64,000 bases of DNA from NCBI RefSeq assembly GCF_007556595.1, contig NZ_VJNB01000004.1:124001-188000 (forward strand). Reading direction: 5' to 3'. The stretch's first letter is position 1. Each line of letters starts with the position of its first letter. Positions 51,258 to 64,000 of the stretch are shown piece after piece. The DNA is from Tepidimonas alkaliphilus (lineage in GTDB: Bacteria > Pseudomonadota > Gammaproteobacteria > Burkholderiales > Burkholderiaceae_C). The position numbers and the translations under genes are program-made. The notes under the pieces were generated by a model that worked only from the letters and a program-made list of their open reading frames with translations, had not been told where the DNA came from and made no database searches.

Positions 51258-52409
51258 ATGACCACATCCGCTGTCGTTGCCGAAGCCCCCGTGTCCGCGC
51301 CTGCCGCCACTGTGCTGCACACGGTGACCATCGACTTGGGGGAGCGCAGCTACCCGATCGTCATTGGCGCCGGATTGCTGGACGATCCGGCCACCTGGGC
51401 TGGTCTGCCGCGCGCGTCCTGCGCCGCCATCGTCACCAACACGGTGGTGGCGCCGCTGTATCTGGCGCGGCTGCGCGCGGCGTTGCAGCCGCACTACGCG
51501 CGCGTGCTGGAGGTGGTGCTGCCCGACGGCGAGGCGCACAAGGACTGGCCGACGCTGAATCGCATCTTCGATGCGTTGCTGGCCGCCGGGGCGGACCGCA
51601 AGACGGTGCTGTTCGCGCTGGGCGGCGGCGTGATTGGCGACATGACCGGCTTTGCTGCCGCTTGCTACATGCGCGGCGTGCCTTTTGTGCAGGTGCCAAC
51701 CACCCTGCTGGCGCAGGTGGACTCCTCAGTCGGCGGCAAAACGGCCATCAACCATCCGCTTGGCAAGAACATGATCGGCGCGTTTTATCAGCCGGCGCGG
51801 GTGGTCTGTGATTTGGCGACGCTCGTCACCCTGCCGCCGCGCGAGTTCGCAGCCGGCTTAGCCGAGGTGATCAAGTATGGGCCGATCGCCGATGCGGCGT
51901 TTCAGGATTGGGTGGAAGCCAACATCGAGCGGCTGGTGGCCCGCGACGCCGCCGCGTTGGCGTATGCGGTGCGGCGCAGCTGCGAGATCAAGGCCGCCGT
52001 GGTTGGGCAGGATGAGCGCGAGTCTGGCCTGCGCGCGATCCTCAACTTTGGCCACACCTTCGGCCACGCGATCGAGGCGGGGCTCGGCTACGGCGTCTGG
52101 CTGCACGGCGAGGCGGTGGGCTGCGGCATGGTGATGGCTGCGGAGCTGTCGCGTCGCCTTGGCCTGGTGTCGGCGGCGTGGGTGGCGCGGCTGGAGCGGC
52201 TGGTGGCCGCCGCTGGCTTGCCGGTGCGTGCGCCGACGCTGGGGGCCGACAACACCGCGCGTTACCTGGAGCTGATGCGCATCGACAAAAAGGCCGAAGG
52301 GGGCGAAATTCGCTTTGTCCTGGTGAATGAGGCTGGGCAGGCGATGGTGCGCCCCGTGCCCGATGCGCTGGTGGCCGAGGTCATTGAGGCGCGTGGCTCC
52401 GCGACGTGA
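51258..52409 (+). CDS. aroB: 3-Dehydroquinate synthase
   Basis: 383 aa. NAD-binding [39 protein letters not shown] with the conserved Lys, NMIGAFYQP and GHTFGHAIE metal ligands. It makes 3-dehydroquinate from DAHP. The first 24 residues (Ala/Val/Pro-rich) precede the conserved start and may be poorly ordered. Confidence 0.97.
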   Translation: MTTSAVVAEAPVSAPAATVLHTVTIDLGERSYPIVIGAGLLDDPATWAGLPRASCAAIVTNTVVAPLYLARLRAALQPHYARVLEVVLPDGEAHKDWPTLNRIFDALLAAGADRKTVLFALGGGVIGDMTGFAAACYMRGVPFVQVPTTLLAQVDSSVGGKTAINHPLGKNMIGAFYQPARVVCDLATLVTLPPREFAAGLAEVIKYGPIADAAFQDWVEANIERLVARDAAALAYAVRRSCEIKAAVVGQDERESGLRAILNFGHTFGHAIEAGLGYGVWLHGEAVGCGMVMAAELSRRLGLVSAAWVARLERLVAAAGLPVRAPTLGADNTARYLELMRIDKKAEGGEIRFVLVNEAGQAMVRPVPDALVAEVIEARGSAT

Positions 52410-52440
52410 CCCGCGGTGGCCTACAAAAGGCTCTGGTCCC

Positions 52441-53688
52441 ATGACTTCGCAGCTGCCTGCGCTGGCGCAACAAGCGGCTGCCCGGGTTGCCGTTGATGCA
52501 TGGCCAGCCGGGGCGCTGGCCCCGTGGGCGTGCGACCCGACGCGTAGCCGCGGACGGCGCCACCCGGAGCCGCCGGCGCCGACGCGCAATCCCTTCCAGC
52601 GCGACCGTGACCGCGTCATCCACTCCACCGCGTTTCGCCGGCTGGTTTACAAGACGCAGGTCTTCCTCAACCACGAGGGCGATCTGTTTCGCACGCGGCT
52701 GACGCACTCGCTGGAGGTGGCGCAGCTGGGCCGCAGCATCGCCCGGGCGCTGGGCCTGCATGAGGATCTGGTGGAGGCGATCGCGCTGGCGCACGACCTG
52801 GGGCACACGCCGTTTGGGCATGCCGGGCAGGAGGCGCTCAACGCCTGCCTGCAGGCCGACGACGGCCCGTGGGCCGCCGAGCCGCGCGGGCCGGATGAGC
52901 CGCACGGGGGCTTTGAGCACAACCTGCAAAGCTTGCGGGTGGTGGATGAGCTGGAGCAGCGCTATCCGGAGTTTGACGGTCTCAACCTCAGTTTCGAGAC
53001 GCGCGAGGGCATCCTGAAGCACTGCGCGCGCGCCAACGCCGAGTGGCTGGAGGCGCGCGAGCCCGGCGGCGTGGGGGCGCGCTTTCTGCGCGGCGAGTCG
53101 CCGTCGCTGGAGGCGCAGCTGGCCAATGTGGCCGATGAGATCGCTTACAACGCGCATGACATCGACGACGGCGTGCGCAGCGGCTTGCTGACGCTGGAGC
53201 AGCTGGAGCAAGTCGAGCTGTTCGACGCGTTTCGTCGCGAGGCGCTGGCGCAGCATCCGCACCTGAGCGGGCGGCGGCTGTTGTATGAGTCCATCCGGCG
53301 CATGCTCAGCGCGCAGGTGTATGACGTCATTGCCGCCACGCGCGCAGCGCTGGCCGCCGCGGGCGTGCAGTCCGTGGAGGACGTGCGCGCGCAGCCGCCG
53401 CTGCTGGGCTTTTCCCCGACGATGCGCGAGGCGTCGCTGCGCCTGAAGCGCTTTTTGCTGGTGCATCTTTACCGCCACCCGCAGGTGATGGAGACCACGG
53501 CGCGCGCGCGTCAAGTGGTGGTGGATTTGTATCGCGCCTACTGTGCCGACCCTGCGCAGCTGCCGGCGCAGCGGCGCCGCGGCGGCCTTTCGCTGCGGCG
53601 GCAGGTGGCTGACCACATCGCTGGCATGACCGACCGCTACGCCATCCGCGAGCACGAGCGGCTGACCGGCCAGCGGCTGTTCGGCTGA
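52441..53688 (+). CDS. dgt: Deoxyguanosinetriphosphate triphosphohydrolase-like protein
   Basis: 415 aa. The chosen ATG gives MTSQLPALAQQ, 31 nt after aroB. HD-domain ligands are in RTRLTHSLEVAQ, ALAHDLGHTPFGHAGQ and ADEIAYNAHDIDDG. It hydrolyses dGTP (or related dNTPs) to nucleoside and triphosphate. It commonly follows aroB in betaproteobacteria. Confidence 0.95.
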   Translation: MTSQLPALAQQAAARVAVDAWPAGALAPWACDPTRSRGRRHPEPPAPTRNPFQRDRDRVIHSTAFRRLVYKTQVFLNHEGDLFRTRLTHSLEVAQLGRSIARALGLHEDLVEAIALAHDLGHTPFGHAGQEALNACLQADDGPWAAEPRGPDEPHGGFEHNLQSLRVVDELEQRYPEFDGLNLSFETREGILKHCARANAEWLEAREPGGVGARFLRGESPSLEAQLANVADEIAYNAHDIDDGVRSGLLTLEQLEQVELFDAFRREALAQHPHLSGRRLLYESIRRMLSAQVYDVIAATRAALAAAGVQSVEDVRAQPPLLGFSPTMREASLRLKRFLLVHLYRHPQVMETTARARQVVVDLYRAYCADPAQLPAQRRRGGLSLRRQVADHIAGMTDRYAIREHERLTGQRLFG

Positions 53689-53691
53689 CCC

Positions 53692-54909
53692 ATGGCGGCG
53701 CAGCCCGGCATTCCCCCGGCGGCGCGGCTGATCGTGCTGGTCGGCGTGGCCAGCGCGATGCACGTCGGCAAGCTGCCGCCGGCGCTGCCGCTGCTGGCGC
53801 GCGAGCTGGGGGTGACGCTGGTGCAGGGGGGCTTCCTGCTGTCCATGATCCAGCTGGCCGGCATGACGCTGGGGGCGATCCTCGGCCAGGTGGCCGACCG
53901 CATCGGCCCGCGGCGCGTGATGCGGGCGGGGCTGGCACTGCTGGCCGCTGGCAGCGCCGCCGGGGCGATGGCGTCTTCGCCCGCCGGCCTGCTGGCCGCG
54001 CGCGCGCTGGAGGGCACCGGCTTCCTGATGACGGTGCTGCCGGCGCCGGGGCTGATCCGCCGCGCCGCGCCGCAGCCGGCGGATCAGGCACGCGCGCTGG
54101 GCTGGTGGGGCGCCTACATGCCGATTGGCGCGGCGCTCGGGCTGGCACTGGCGCCGCCGCTGGACGCGGTGCTGGGCTGGCGCGCGGCGTGGGGGCTGCT
54201 GGCGCTGCTGGCGCTGGCCTGCGCCGCGCTGGTGGGCAGGCGGGTGCCGGCCGATGCGCCACGCGCCCCGGATGTGGGGACGGGCGCGGCGCTGCGGGCG
54301 GCGCTGCAGGGCCTGCGCGCGACACTGGCGGCCCCGGGGCCGTGGCTGGTGGCGCTGGCGTTCGGCGTCTACTCGGGTCAGTGGCTGGCGCTGGTCGGCT
54401 TCCTGCCGACGGTCTACGCCGGGGCCGGCTGGTCCGCCGCGGCGGCCGGCTGGGCCGGGGCGCTGGCCGCCGGGGTCAACCTGAGCGGCAACGTGCTGGC
54501 CGGGCGGCTGCTGGCGCGCGGCTGGCCGGTGCGGCGGCTGTTCGGGCTGGGCTACGGCGTGATGGCCGTCGGCGCGGTCGGCGCCTTCACCCTGCCGCCG
54601 CTGCCCGCCTACGCCGCGGCGCTGGCGTTCTCCGCGCTGGGCGGGTTGGTGCCGGGCACGCTGTTCGCGCTGGCGGTGCGACTGGCGCCGTCGCCGGCCA
54701 CGGTGTCGACCACCGTCGGCTGGGTGCAGCAGCTCTCCTCGCTCGGGCAGTTCGCCGGTCCGCCACTGGTGGCGGCGCTGGCCGCGCGCAGCGGCGGCTG
54801 GCAGTGGTCGTGGTTGTTCAACGTGGCATGCTGCGCGGCCGGCGCGCTGCTGGCGCTGGCGCTGGACGCGCGCTGGCGGCGGCTGGCCGGCGCGCCGGTG
54901 CGGGTCTGA
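53692..54909 (+). CDS. MFS transporter (CynX/NimT-like)
   Basis: 405 aa with about 12 hydrophobic helices. QVADRIGPRRVMRAG is the loop 2-3 MFS motif. The sequence is very Ala/Leu/Gly-rich. The relatives CynX and NimT suggest small organic or inorganic substrates, but the substrate cannot be read from sequence. It starts 3 nt after dgt and ends 15 nt before the RAYT-like gene. Confidence 0.85.
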   Translation: MAAQPGIPPAARLIVLVGVASAMHVGKLPPALPLLARELGVTLVQGGFLLSMIQLAGMTLGAILGQVADRIGPRRVMRAGLALLAAGSAAGAMASSPAGLLAARALEGTGFLMTVLPAPGLIRRAAPQPADQARALGWWGAYMPIGAALGLALAPPLDAVLGWRAAWGLLALLALACAALVGRRVPADAPRAPDVGTGAALRAALQGLRATLAAPGPWLVALAFGVYSGQWLALVGFLPTVYAGAGWSAAAAGWAGALAAGVNLSGNVLAGRLLARGWPVRRLFGLGYGVMAVGAVGAFTLPPLPAYAAALAFSALGGLVPGTLFALAVRLAPSPATVSTTVGWVQQLSSLGQFAGPPLVAALAARSGGWQWSWLFNVACCAAGALLALALDARWRRLAGAPVRV

Positions 54910-54924
54910 ACGGAGGACGCGCCG

Positions 54925-55656
54925 ATGGCCCGCCTGCCCCGCCTCAGCGTGCCCGCTCAGGCGCACCTCGTGGTCTGGCGCGGCCACGACGGGCGGCCGG
55001 TGTTCGTCGACGATGCCGACCGGCAGGCGCTGCGCGACGCGCTGGCGGAGCTGGCCGAGCGCGAGCAGGTGGCGGTGCACGGCTGGGCGTGGCTGGCGGC
55101 GCAGGTCTGGCTGCTGGTGACACCGGCGGAGGCCGAGGGGCTGCCGCGCCTCATGCAGGGGCTGGGGCGACGCTACGTGCGCCGGTTCCACGCCCGCCAC
55201 GGCGGCCGCGGCACGCTGTGGGAAGGGCGCTACCGTGCCACCGTGCTGGCGCCGGACTGGGTGCTGCCGGCGCTGGTGTTCGTCGAGACGCTGCCGGTGC
55301 AGGAGGGGCTGGCCGCCAGCGCCGAGGCGTGGCCGTGGAGCAGCCATCGCCACCACGCCGGCCTGCAGCCGCAGCGCGGCCTGCAGCCGCCGGCCGGATG
55401 GTGGGCGCTGGGCGACACGCCGTTTGCGCGCGAGGCCGCCTGGCGTCGCCGCGTGGCCGAGGGGCTGGACGCCGCGGACCGCCAGCGCCTGCACGACGCG
55501 GCGGTCAAGGGCTGGCCGCTCGGTGACGACGCCTTCCTGCGCGCGCTGCAGGAGGCCGCCGGCGGGCGGCGGGTGCGGCCGGCCCGTCCCGGCCGGCCGC
55601 GCCGGAATGATCTGTCCCCAAATAATGGAGGCGATCGATCCGCCCTGGAAAAATAG
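54925..55656 (+). CDS. RAYT-like (REP-associated Y1 transposase) protein without catalytic residues
   Basis: 243 aa, ATG start with GGAGG upstream. The fold pattern is that of REP-associated tyrosine transposases: RLPRLSVPAQAHLVVWRG, DGRPVFVDDADRQAL, LPRLMQGLGRRYVRRFHARHG and GTLWEGRYRATVL. Yet the His-hydrophobic-His metal site, normally NHVH, reads AQVW (residues 59-62). The Tyr of the MRYIELNP block is Phe119 (VFVETLP). Both the metal ligands and the nucleophile are gone while the frame is intact, so this should not cut DNA and may be a domesticated DNA-binding protein. Two short repeats flank its 3' end before gltB. Confidence 0.82.
   Translation: MARLPRLSVPAQAHLVVWRGHDGRPVFVDDADRQALRDALAELAEREQVAVHGWAWLAAQVWLLVTPAEAEGLPRLMQGLGRRYVRRFHARHGGRGTLWEGRYRATVLAPDWVLPALVFVETLPVQEGLAASAEAWPWSSHRHHAGLQPQRGLQPPAGWWALGDTPFAREAAWRRRVAEGLDAADRQRLHDAAVKGWPLGDDAFLRALQEAAGGRRVRPARPGRPRRNDLSPNNGGDRSALEK
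55575..55600. repeat. GC palindrome inside the RAYT-like gene
   Basis: GCGGCCGGC (55575-55583) and GCCGGCCGC (55592-55600) are a perfect 9-bp inverted repeat with an 8-nt loop, near the 3' end of the coding region. It could be a hairpin of the REP kind but is also easy to form in such GC-rich DNA. Confidence 0.35.
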
Positions 55657-55679
55657 TACTCCGACCCCAAATATTCCGG
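55611..55679. repeat. Two short direct repeats around the RAYT-like stop codon
   Basis: CTGTCCCCAAATAATGG (55612-55628) and CCGACCCCAAATATTCCGG (55661-55679) share the core CCCCAAATA in the same orientation, about 49 nt apart, one in the RAYT 3' end and one just past it. They look like end fragments of a RAYT-associated repeat. Confidence 0.5.
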
Positions 55680-55746
55680 TTGCCACCGCGCGCGCGTTCG
55701 GCTATCCTGCGGGCTTTCCCCCGTCCTTTCCGTCAGGAGCTCGAGC

Positions 55747-60501
<4,755 letters not shown>

Positions 60502-60538
60502 AGGCGGGGCGCGGTCACGCACTGGAGGATTCGAGACC

Positions 60539-62005
<1,467 letters not shown>

Positions 62006-62194
62006 GCCTGCGGCAGGGCGGCAAGCAGGCTCGCGCGGGCGCGATCAGTCCGGCGTCGCGCGCGGGGCGGCTGCGCCGATGGGGCGGCCTTAGGGGGTGC
62101 TGCGGCAGGCTCGCAAGGCGCCTGCATGTTCTCGGGTCATCCCTTATGATCCGGCCAGGGTTATGATTCGCGCCCTGCAGATACCCCCAACTGT

Positions 62195-63022
62195 ATGATG
62201 AGCCGCGAGGTTTTGGTCGAGTTGCGCGACGTCGTCTTTGGCTATGACGATCGCTTGGTGCTCGACCGCGTCAGCCTGCATGTGCCGCGCGGCAAGGTCA
62301 CCGCGCTGCTGGGGGCGTCCGGGGGAGGAAAAACCACGTTGCTGCGGCTGATCGGCGGGCAGCTGCGCGCGTCATCGGGGCAGGTGCTGTTTGACGGGGT
62401 GGACGTGGGCCAGCTCGACCGCGCCGGTTTGTATGCGATGCGCCGGCGCATGGGGCTGCTGTTCCAGTTTGGGGCGCTGTTCACCGACATGTCGGTGTAT
62501 GACAACGTGGCCTTTCCGCTGCGCGAGCACACCCGCCTGCCCGAAGCGTTGATTCGCGACATCGTGCTGATGAAGCTGCAGGCTGTCGGCTTGCGCGGCG
62601 CGCGTGATTTGATGCCAGCGGAGCTCTCCGGCGGCATGGCGCGGCGCGTGGCGCTGGCGCGCGCCATCGCGCTGGATCCGGAACTGGTGATGTATGACGA
62701 GCCTTTTGCCGGGCTGGATCCGATCTCGTTGGGCACCGCCGCGCGCCTGATCCGCCAACTTAACGACACCCTGGGGTTGACCAGCTTGTTGGTGTCGCAC
62801 GAGCTCGAGTGGGTTTTTCAGCTGGCCGATCATGTGATCGTGCTGGCCAACGGTCGAGTGGCGCTGGAGGGCGCGCCGCAGGAGGTGCAGCGCAGCGACG
62901 ACCCGTTGATCCGGCAATATGTCCAGGCGGCGCCCGACGGGCCCGTGCGCTTTCACTACCCGGCGCCCAGCGTCGAGGATGATTTTGGCCCGCCGAGCCG
63001 GTCGGTCGAGGAGGGGGCATGA
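62195..63022 (+). CDS. mlaF: Phospholipid transport ATPase MlaF
   Basis: 275 aa; ATGs at 62195 and 62198. Walker A GASGGGKTT, the MlaF-type region MGLLFQFGALFTDMSVYDN, signature ELSGGMARRVALARA and Walker B VMYDEPFAGLDP. It powers the MlaFEDB system that keeps outer-membrane lipid asymmetry. The stop overlaps mlaE by 4 nt. Two TATGAT hexamers 17 nt apart upstream could be -10 boxes, but no -35 is convincing. Confidence 0.96.
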   Translation: MMSREVLVELRDVVFGYDDRLVLDRVSLHVPRGKVTALLGASGGGKTTLLRLIGGQLRASSGQVLFDGVDVGQLDRAGLYAMRRRMGLLFQFGALFTDMSVYDNVAFPLREHTRLPEALIRDIVLMKLQAVGLRGARDLMPAELSGGMARRVALARAIALDPELVMYDEPFAGLDPISLGTAARLIRQLNDTLGLTSLLVSHELEWVFQLADHVIVLANGRVALEGAPQEVQRSDDPLIRQYVQAAPDGPVRFHYPAPSVEDDFGPPSRSVEEGA

Positions 63023-63804
63023 GGAGCGGCGCTTGGTTGGCTGCCTTGGGCTTGGCGGTGCGCGCCAAGCTGGCTGATTGGGGCTACGGCGCGCGGCTGT
63101 TTGCGCATGTGTTGGCGGGCACCGGCGCGGCCTGGCGGCGCTTCGGTTTGGTGCGCAACCAGATTCATTTTTTGGGCAACCATTCGTTGTCCATCATCAC
63201 CGTCTCGGGCCTGTTTGTGGGCTTTGTGCTGGGCTTGCAGGGTTACTACACCTTGCAACGCTATGGTTCCACCGAGGCGTTGGGCTTGCTGGTGACGCTG
63301 AGTCTGGTGCGCGAGCTGGGGCCGGTGGTAACGGCGCTGCTGTTTGCCGGGCGCGCCGGCACGTCGCTGACCGCCGAGATCGGCCTGATGAAGGCCGGCG
63401 AGCAGTTGAGCGCCATGGAGATGATGGCGGTCGATCCGATCGAGCGCGTGCTGGCGCCGCGCTTTTGGGGCGGCGTGATCGCCGTGCCGCTGCTGGCGGC
63501 GGTGTTCAGCACCATGGGCATCGTGGGCGGTTGGGTGGTGGGCGTGCTGCTGATCGGGGTCGATGGCGGCGCGTTCTGGAGCCAGATCCAAAGCGGCGTG
63601 GATGTGTGGGCCGACGTGGGCAACGGGGTGATCAAAAGCGTGGTGTTTGGCGTGGCGGTGACGTTCATCGCGCTGCTGCAAGGCTACGAGGCCCAGCCGA
63701 CGCCCGAAGGGGTGGCGCGCGCCACCACCCGCACCGTCGTGATGGCGTCGCTCACCGTGCTGGGGCTGGACTTTATTCTGACCGCGCTGATGTTTTCGGT
63801 CTGA
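63019..63804 (+). CDS. mlaE: Phospholipid transport permease MlaE
   Basis: 261 aa, ATG overlapping mlaF. The MlaE/YrbE fold is plain: LGLLVTLSLVRELGPVVTALLFAGRAGTSLTAEIGLMKAGEQLSAMEMMAVDP is split across its conserved loop and helix, followed by ERVLAPRFWGGV and membrane helices. Partner of MlaF and MlaD in the inner membrane. Confidence 0.96.
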   Translation: MRSGAWLAALGLAVRAKLADWGYGARLFAHVLAGTGAAWRRFGLVRNQIHFLGNHSLSIITVSGLFVGFVLGLQGYYTLQRYGSTEALGLLVTLSLVRELGPVVTALLFAGRAGTSLTAEIGLMKAGEQLSAMEMMAVDPIERVLAPRFWGGVIAVPLLAAVFSTMGIVGGWVVGVLLIGVDGGAFWSQIQSGVDVWADVGNGVIKSVVFGVAVTFIALLQGYEAQPTPEGVARATTRTVVMASLTVLGLDFILTALMFSV

Positions 63805-63826
63805 TCGAAACCAAGGGAAGCGACGG

Positions 63827-64000
63827 ATGCAACGCTCCAAAATCGATGTCTGGGTTGGGCTGTTCGTGCTGCTGGGGGCAGCGTCCATCTTGTTCTTGGC
63901 GCTGCAGGCGGCCAATCTGCTCAACCTGAACCTGGCGCCGACCTATCGCGTCACCGCCACCTTCGACAACATCGGCTCGCTCAAGCCCAAGGCGGCGGTG
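63827..64000 (+). CDS. mlaD: Phospholipid transport substrate-binding MlaD, 5' part
   Basis: 58 codons before the window ends. ATG with AAGGGAAG upstream. One N-terminal membrane helix (VWVGLFVLLGAASILFLAL) leads into the start of the MCE domain (YRVTATFDNIGSLKPKAAV). It should form the hexameric lipid-binding ring with MlaFE. It continues beyond 64000. Confidence 0.92.
   Translation, partial: MQRSKIDVWVGLFVLLGAASILFLALQAANLLNLNLAPTYRVTATFDNIGSLKPKAAV

Noticed and set aside
52381-55686. An 1101-codon minus-strand frame spanning dgt, the MFS gene and the RAYT-like gene
   Set aside because: It covers three well-supported genes on the other strand, has biased Arg/Gln/Pro composition and no recognised domain.
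62145-62167. Two TATGAT hexamers upstream of mlaF as tandem promoters
   Set aside because: Neither has an acceptable -35 at the usual spacing, so I did not list them as a feature.

Overview
The window looks like a chromosomal segment of a high-GC betaproteobacterium, most likely Burkholderiales (Comamonadaceae or a neighbouring family). This rests on core blocks whose content and order are typical of that group: pilMNOPQ-aroKB-dgt, ponA divergent from pilM, gltBD followed by mla transport genes, lysA-lptM divergent from cyaY, cytochrome c4 with System II (ResB/CcsA) cytochrome c maturation, and metK divergent from a lipid A acyltransferase. I cannot fix the genus from sequence alone.

Layout. 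1-3545: dTDP-L-rhamnose genes (rfbD 3' end, rfbA, rfbC), interrupted by two small lipoprotein genes. 3542-15188: a family 2 glycosyltransferase gene joined by 4-nt overlaps to rfbC upstream and to gspE downstream, then a type II secretion (T2SS) operon in the order E-F-G-H-I-J-K-L-M-N/C-D. 15249-18444: a small lipoprotein, a monocistronic secreted 514-aa protein with its own terminator, and a secreted parvulin. 18459-31383: an ABC polysaccharide exporter (permease and ATPase), a TPR-GT41 (SPINDLY/OGT-like) protein, an acyltransferase-like protein lacking the usual acidic residue, a 1251-aa methyltransferase-GT2-GT-B fusion, a lytic transglycosylase, a WecA/MraY-type phospho-sugar transferase and a TMTC-like membrane protein with TPRs. 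31479-32600: a decayed IS481-family element next to the 3' end of metK. 32608-64000: mostly core genes (metK, lipid A acyltransferase, engB, cytochrome c4, ccsBA, lysA, lptM, cyaY, ponA, pilMNOPQ, an Ig-like lipoprotein, aroKB, dgt, an MFS transporter, a RAYT-like protein, gltBD, mlaFE and the start of mlaD).

How the genes may work together. The left half reads as one cell-surface locus: nucleotide-sugar synthesis, glycosyltransferases, a lipid-linked sugar initiator, an ABC exporter, a T2SS and a probable abundant secreted protein with a periplasmic foldase nearby. Two proteins resemble protein-O-glycosylation enzymes (TPR-GT41 and TMTC-like). My main hypothesis is that the T2SS exports the 514-aa protein and that this protein, or the surface layer it forms, is glycosylated by the local enzymes. 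This is inference from gene order.

Base composition is uneven. The glycosyltransferase and gspEFG (about 3.5-7.9 kb) and much of 24.5-31.4 kb are clearly AT-richer than the rest. Examples counted by hand: 4141-4200 has 24 of 60 G/C and 30121-30180 has 20 of 60, against roughly 65-70% in core genes. This suggests acquisition or exchange. No tRNA, rRNA or CRISPR array was seen, and no gene-free stretch exceeds about 300 bases. Long open frames antisense to real genes (up to 1624 codons) are GC-rich shadows and were left out.
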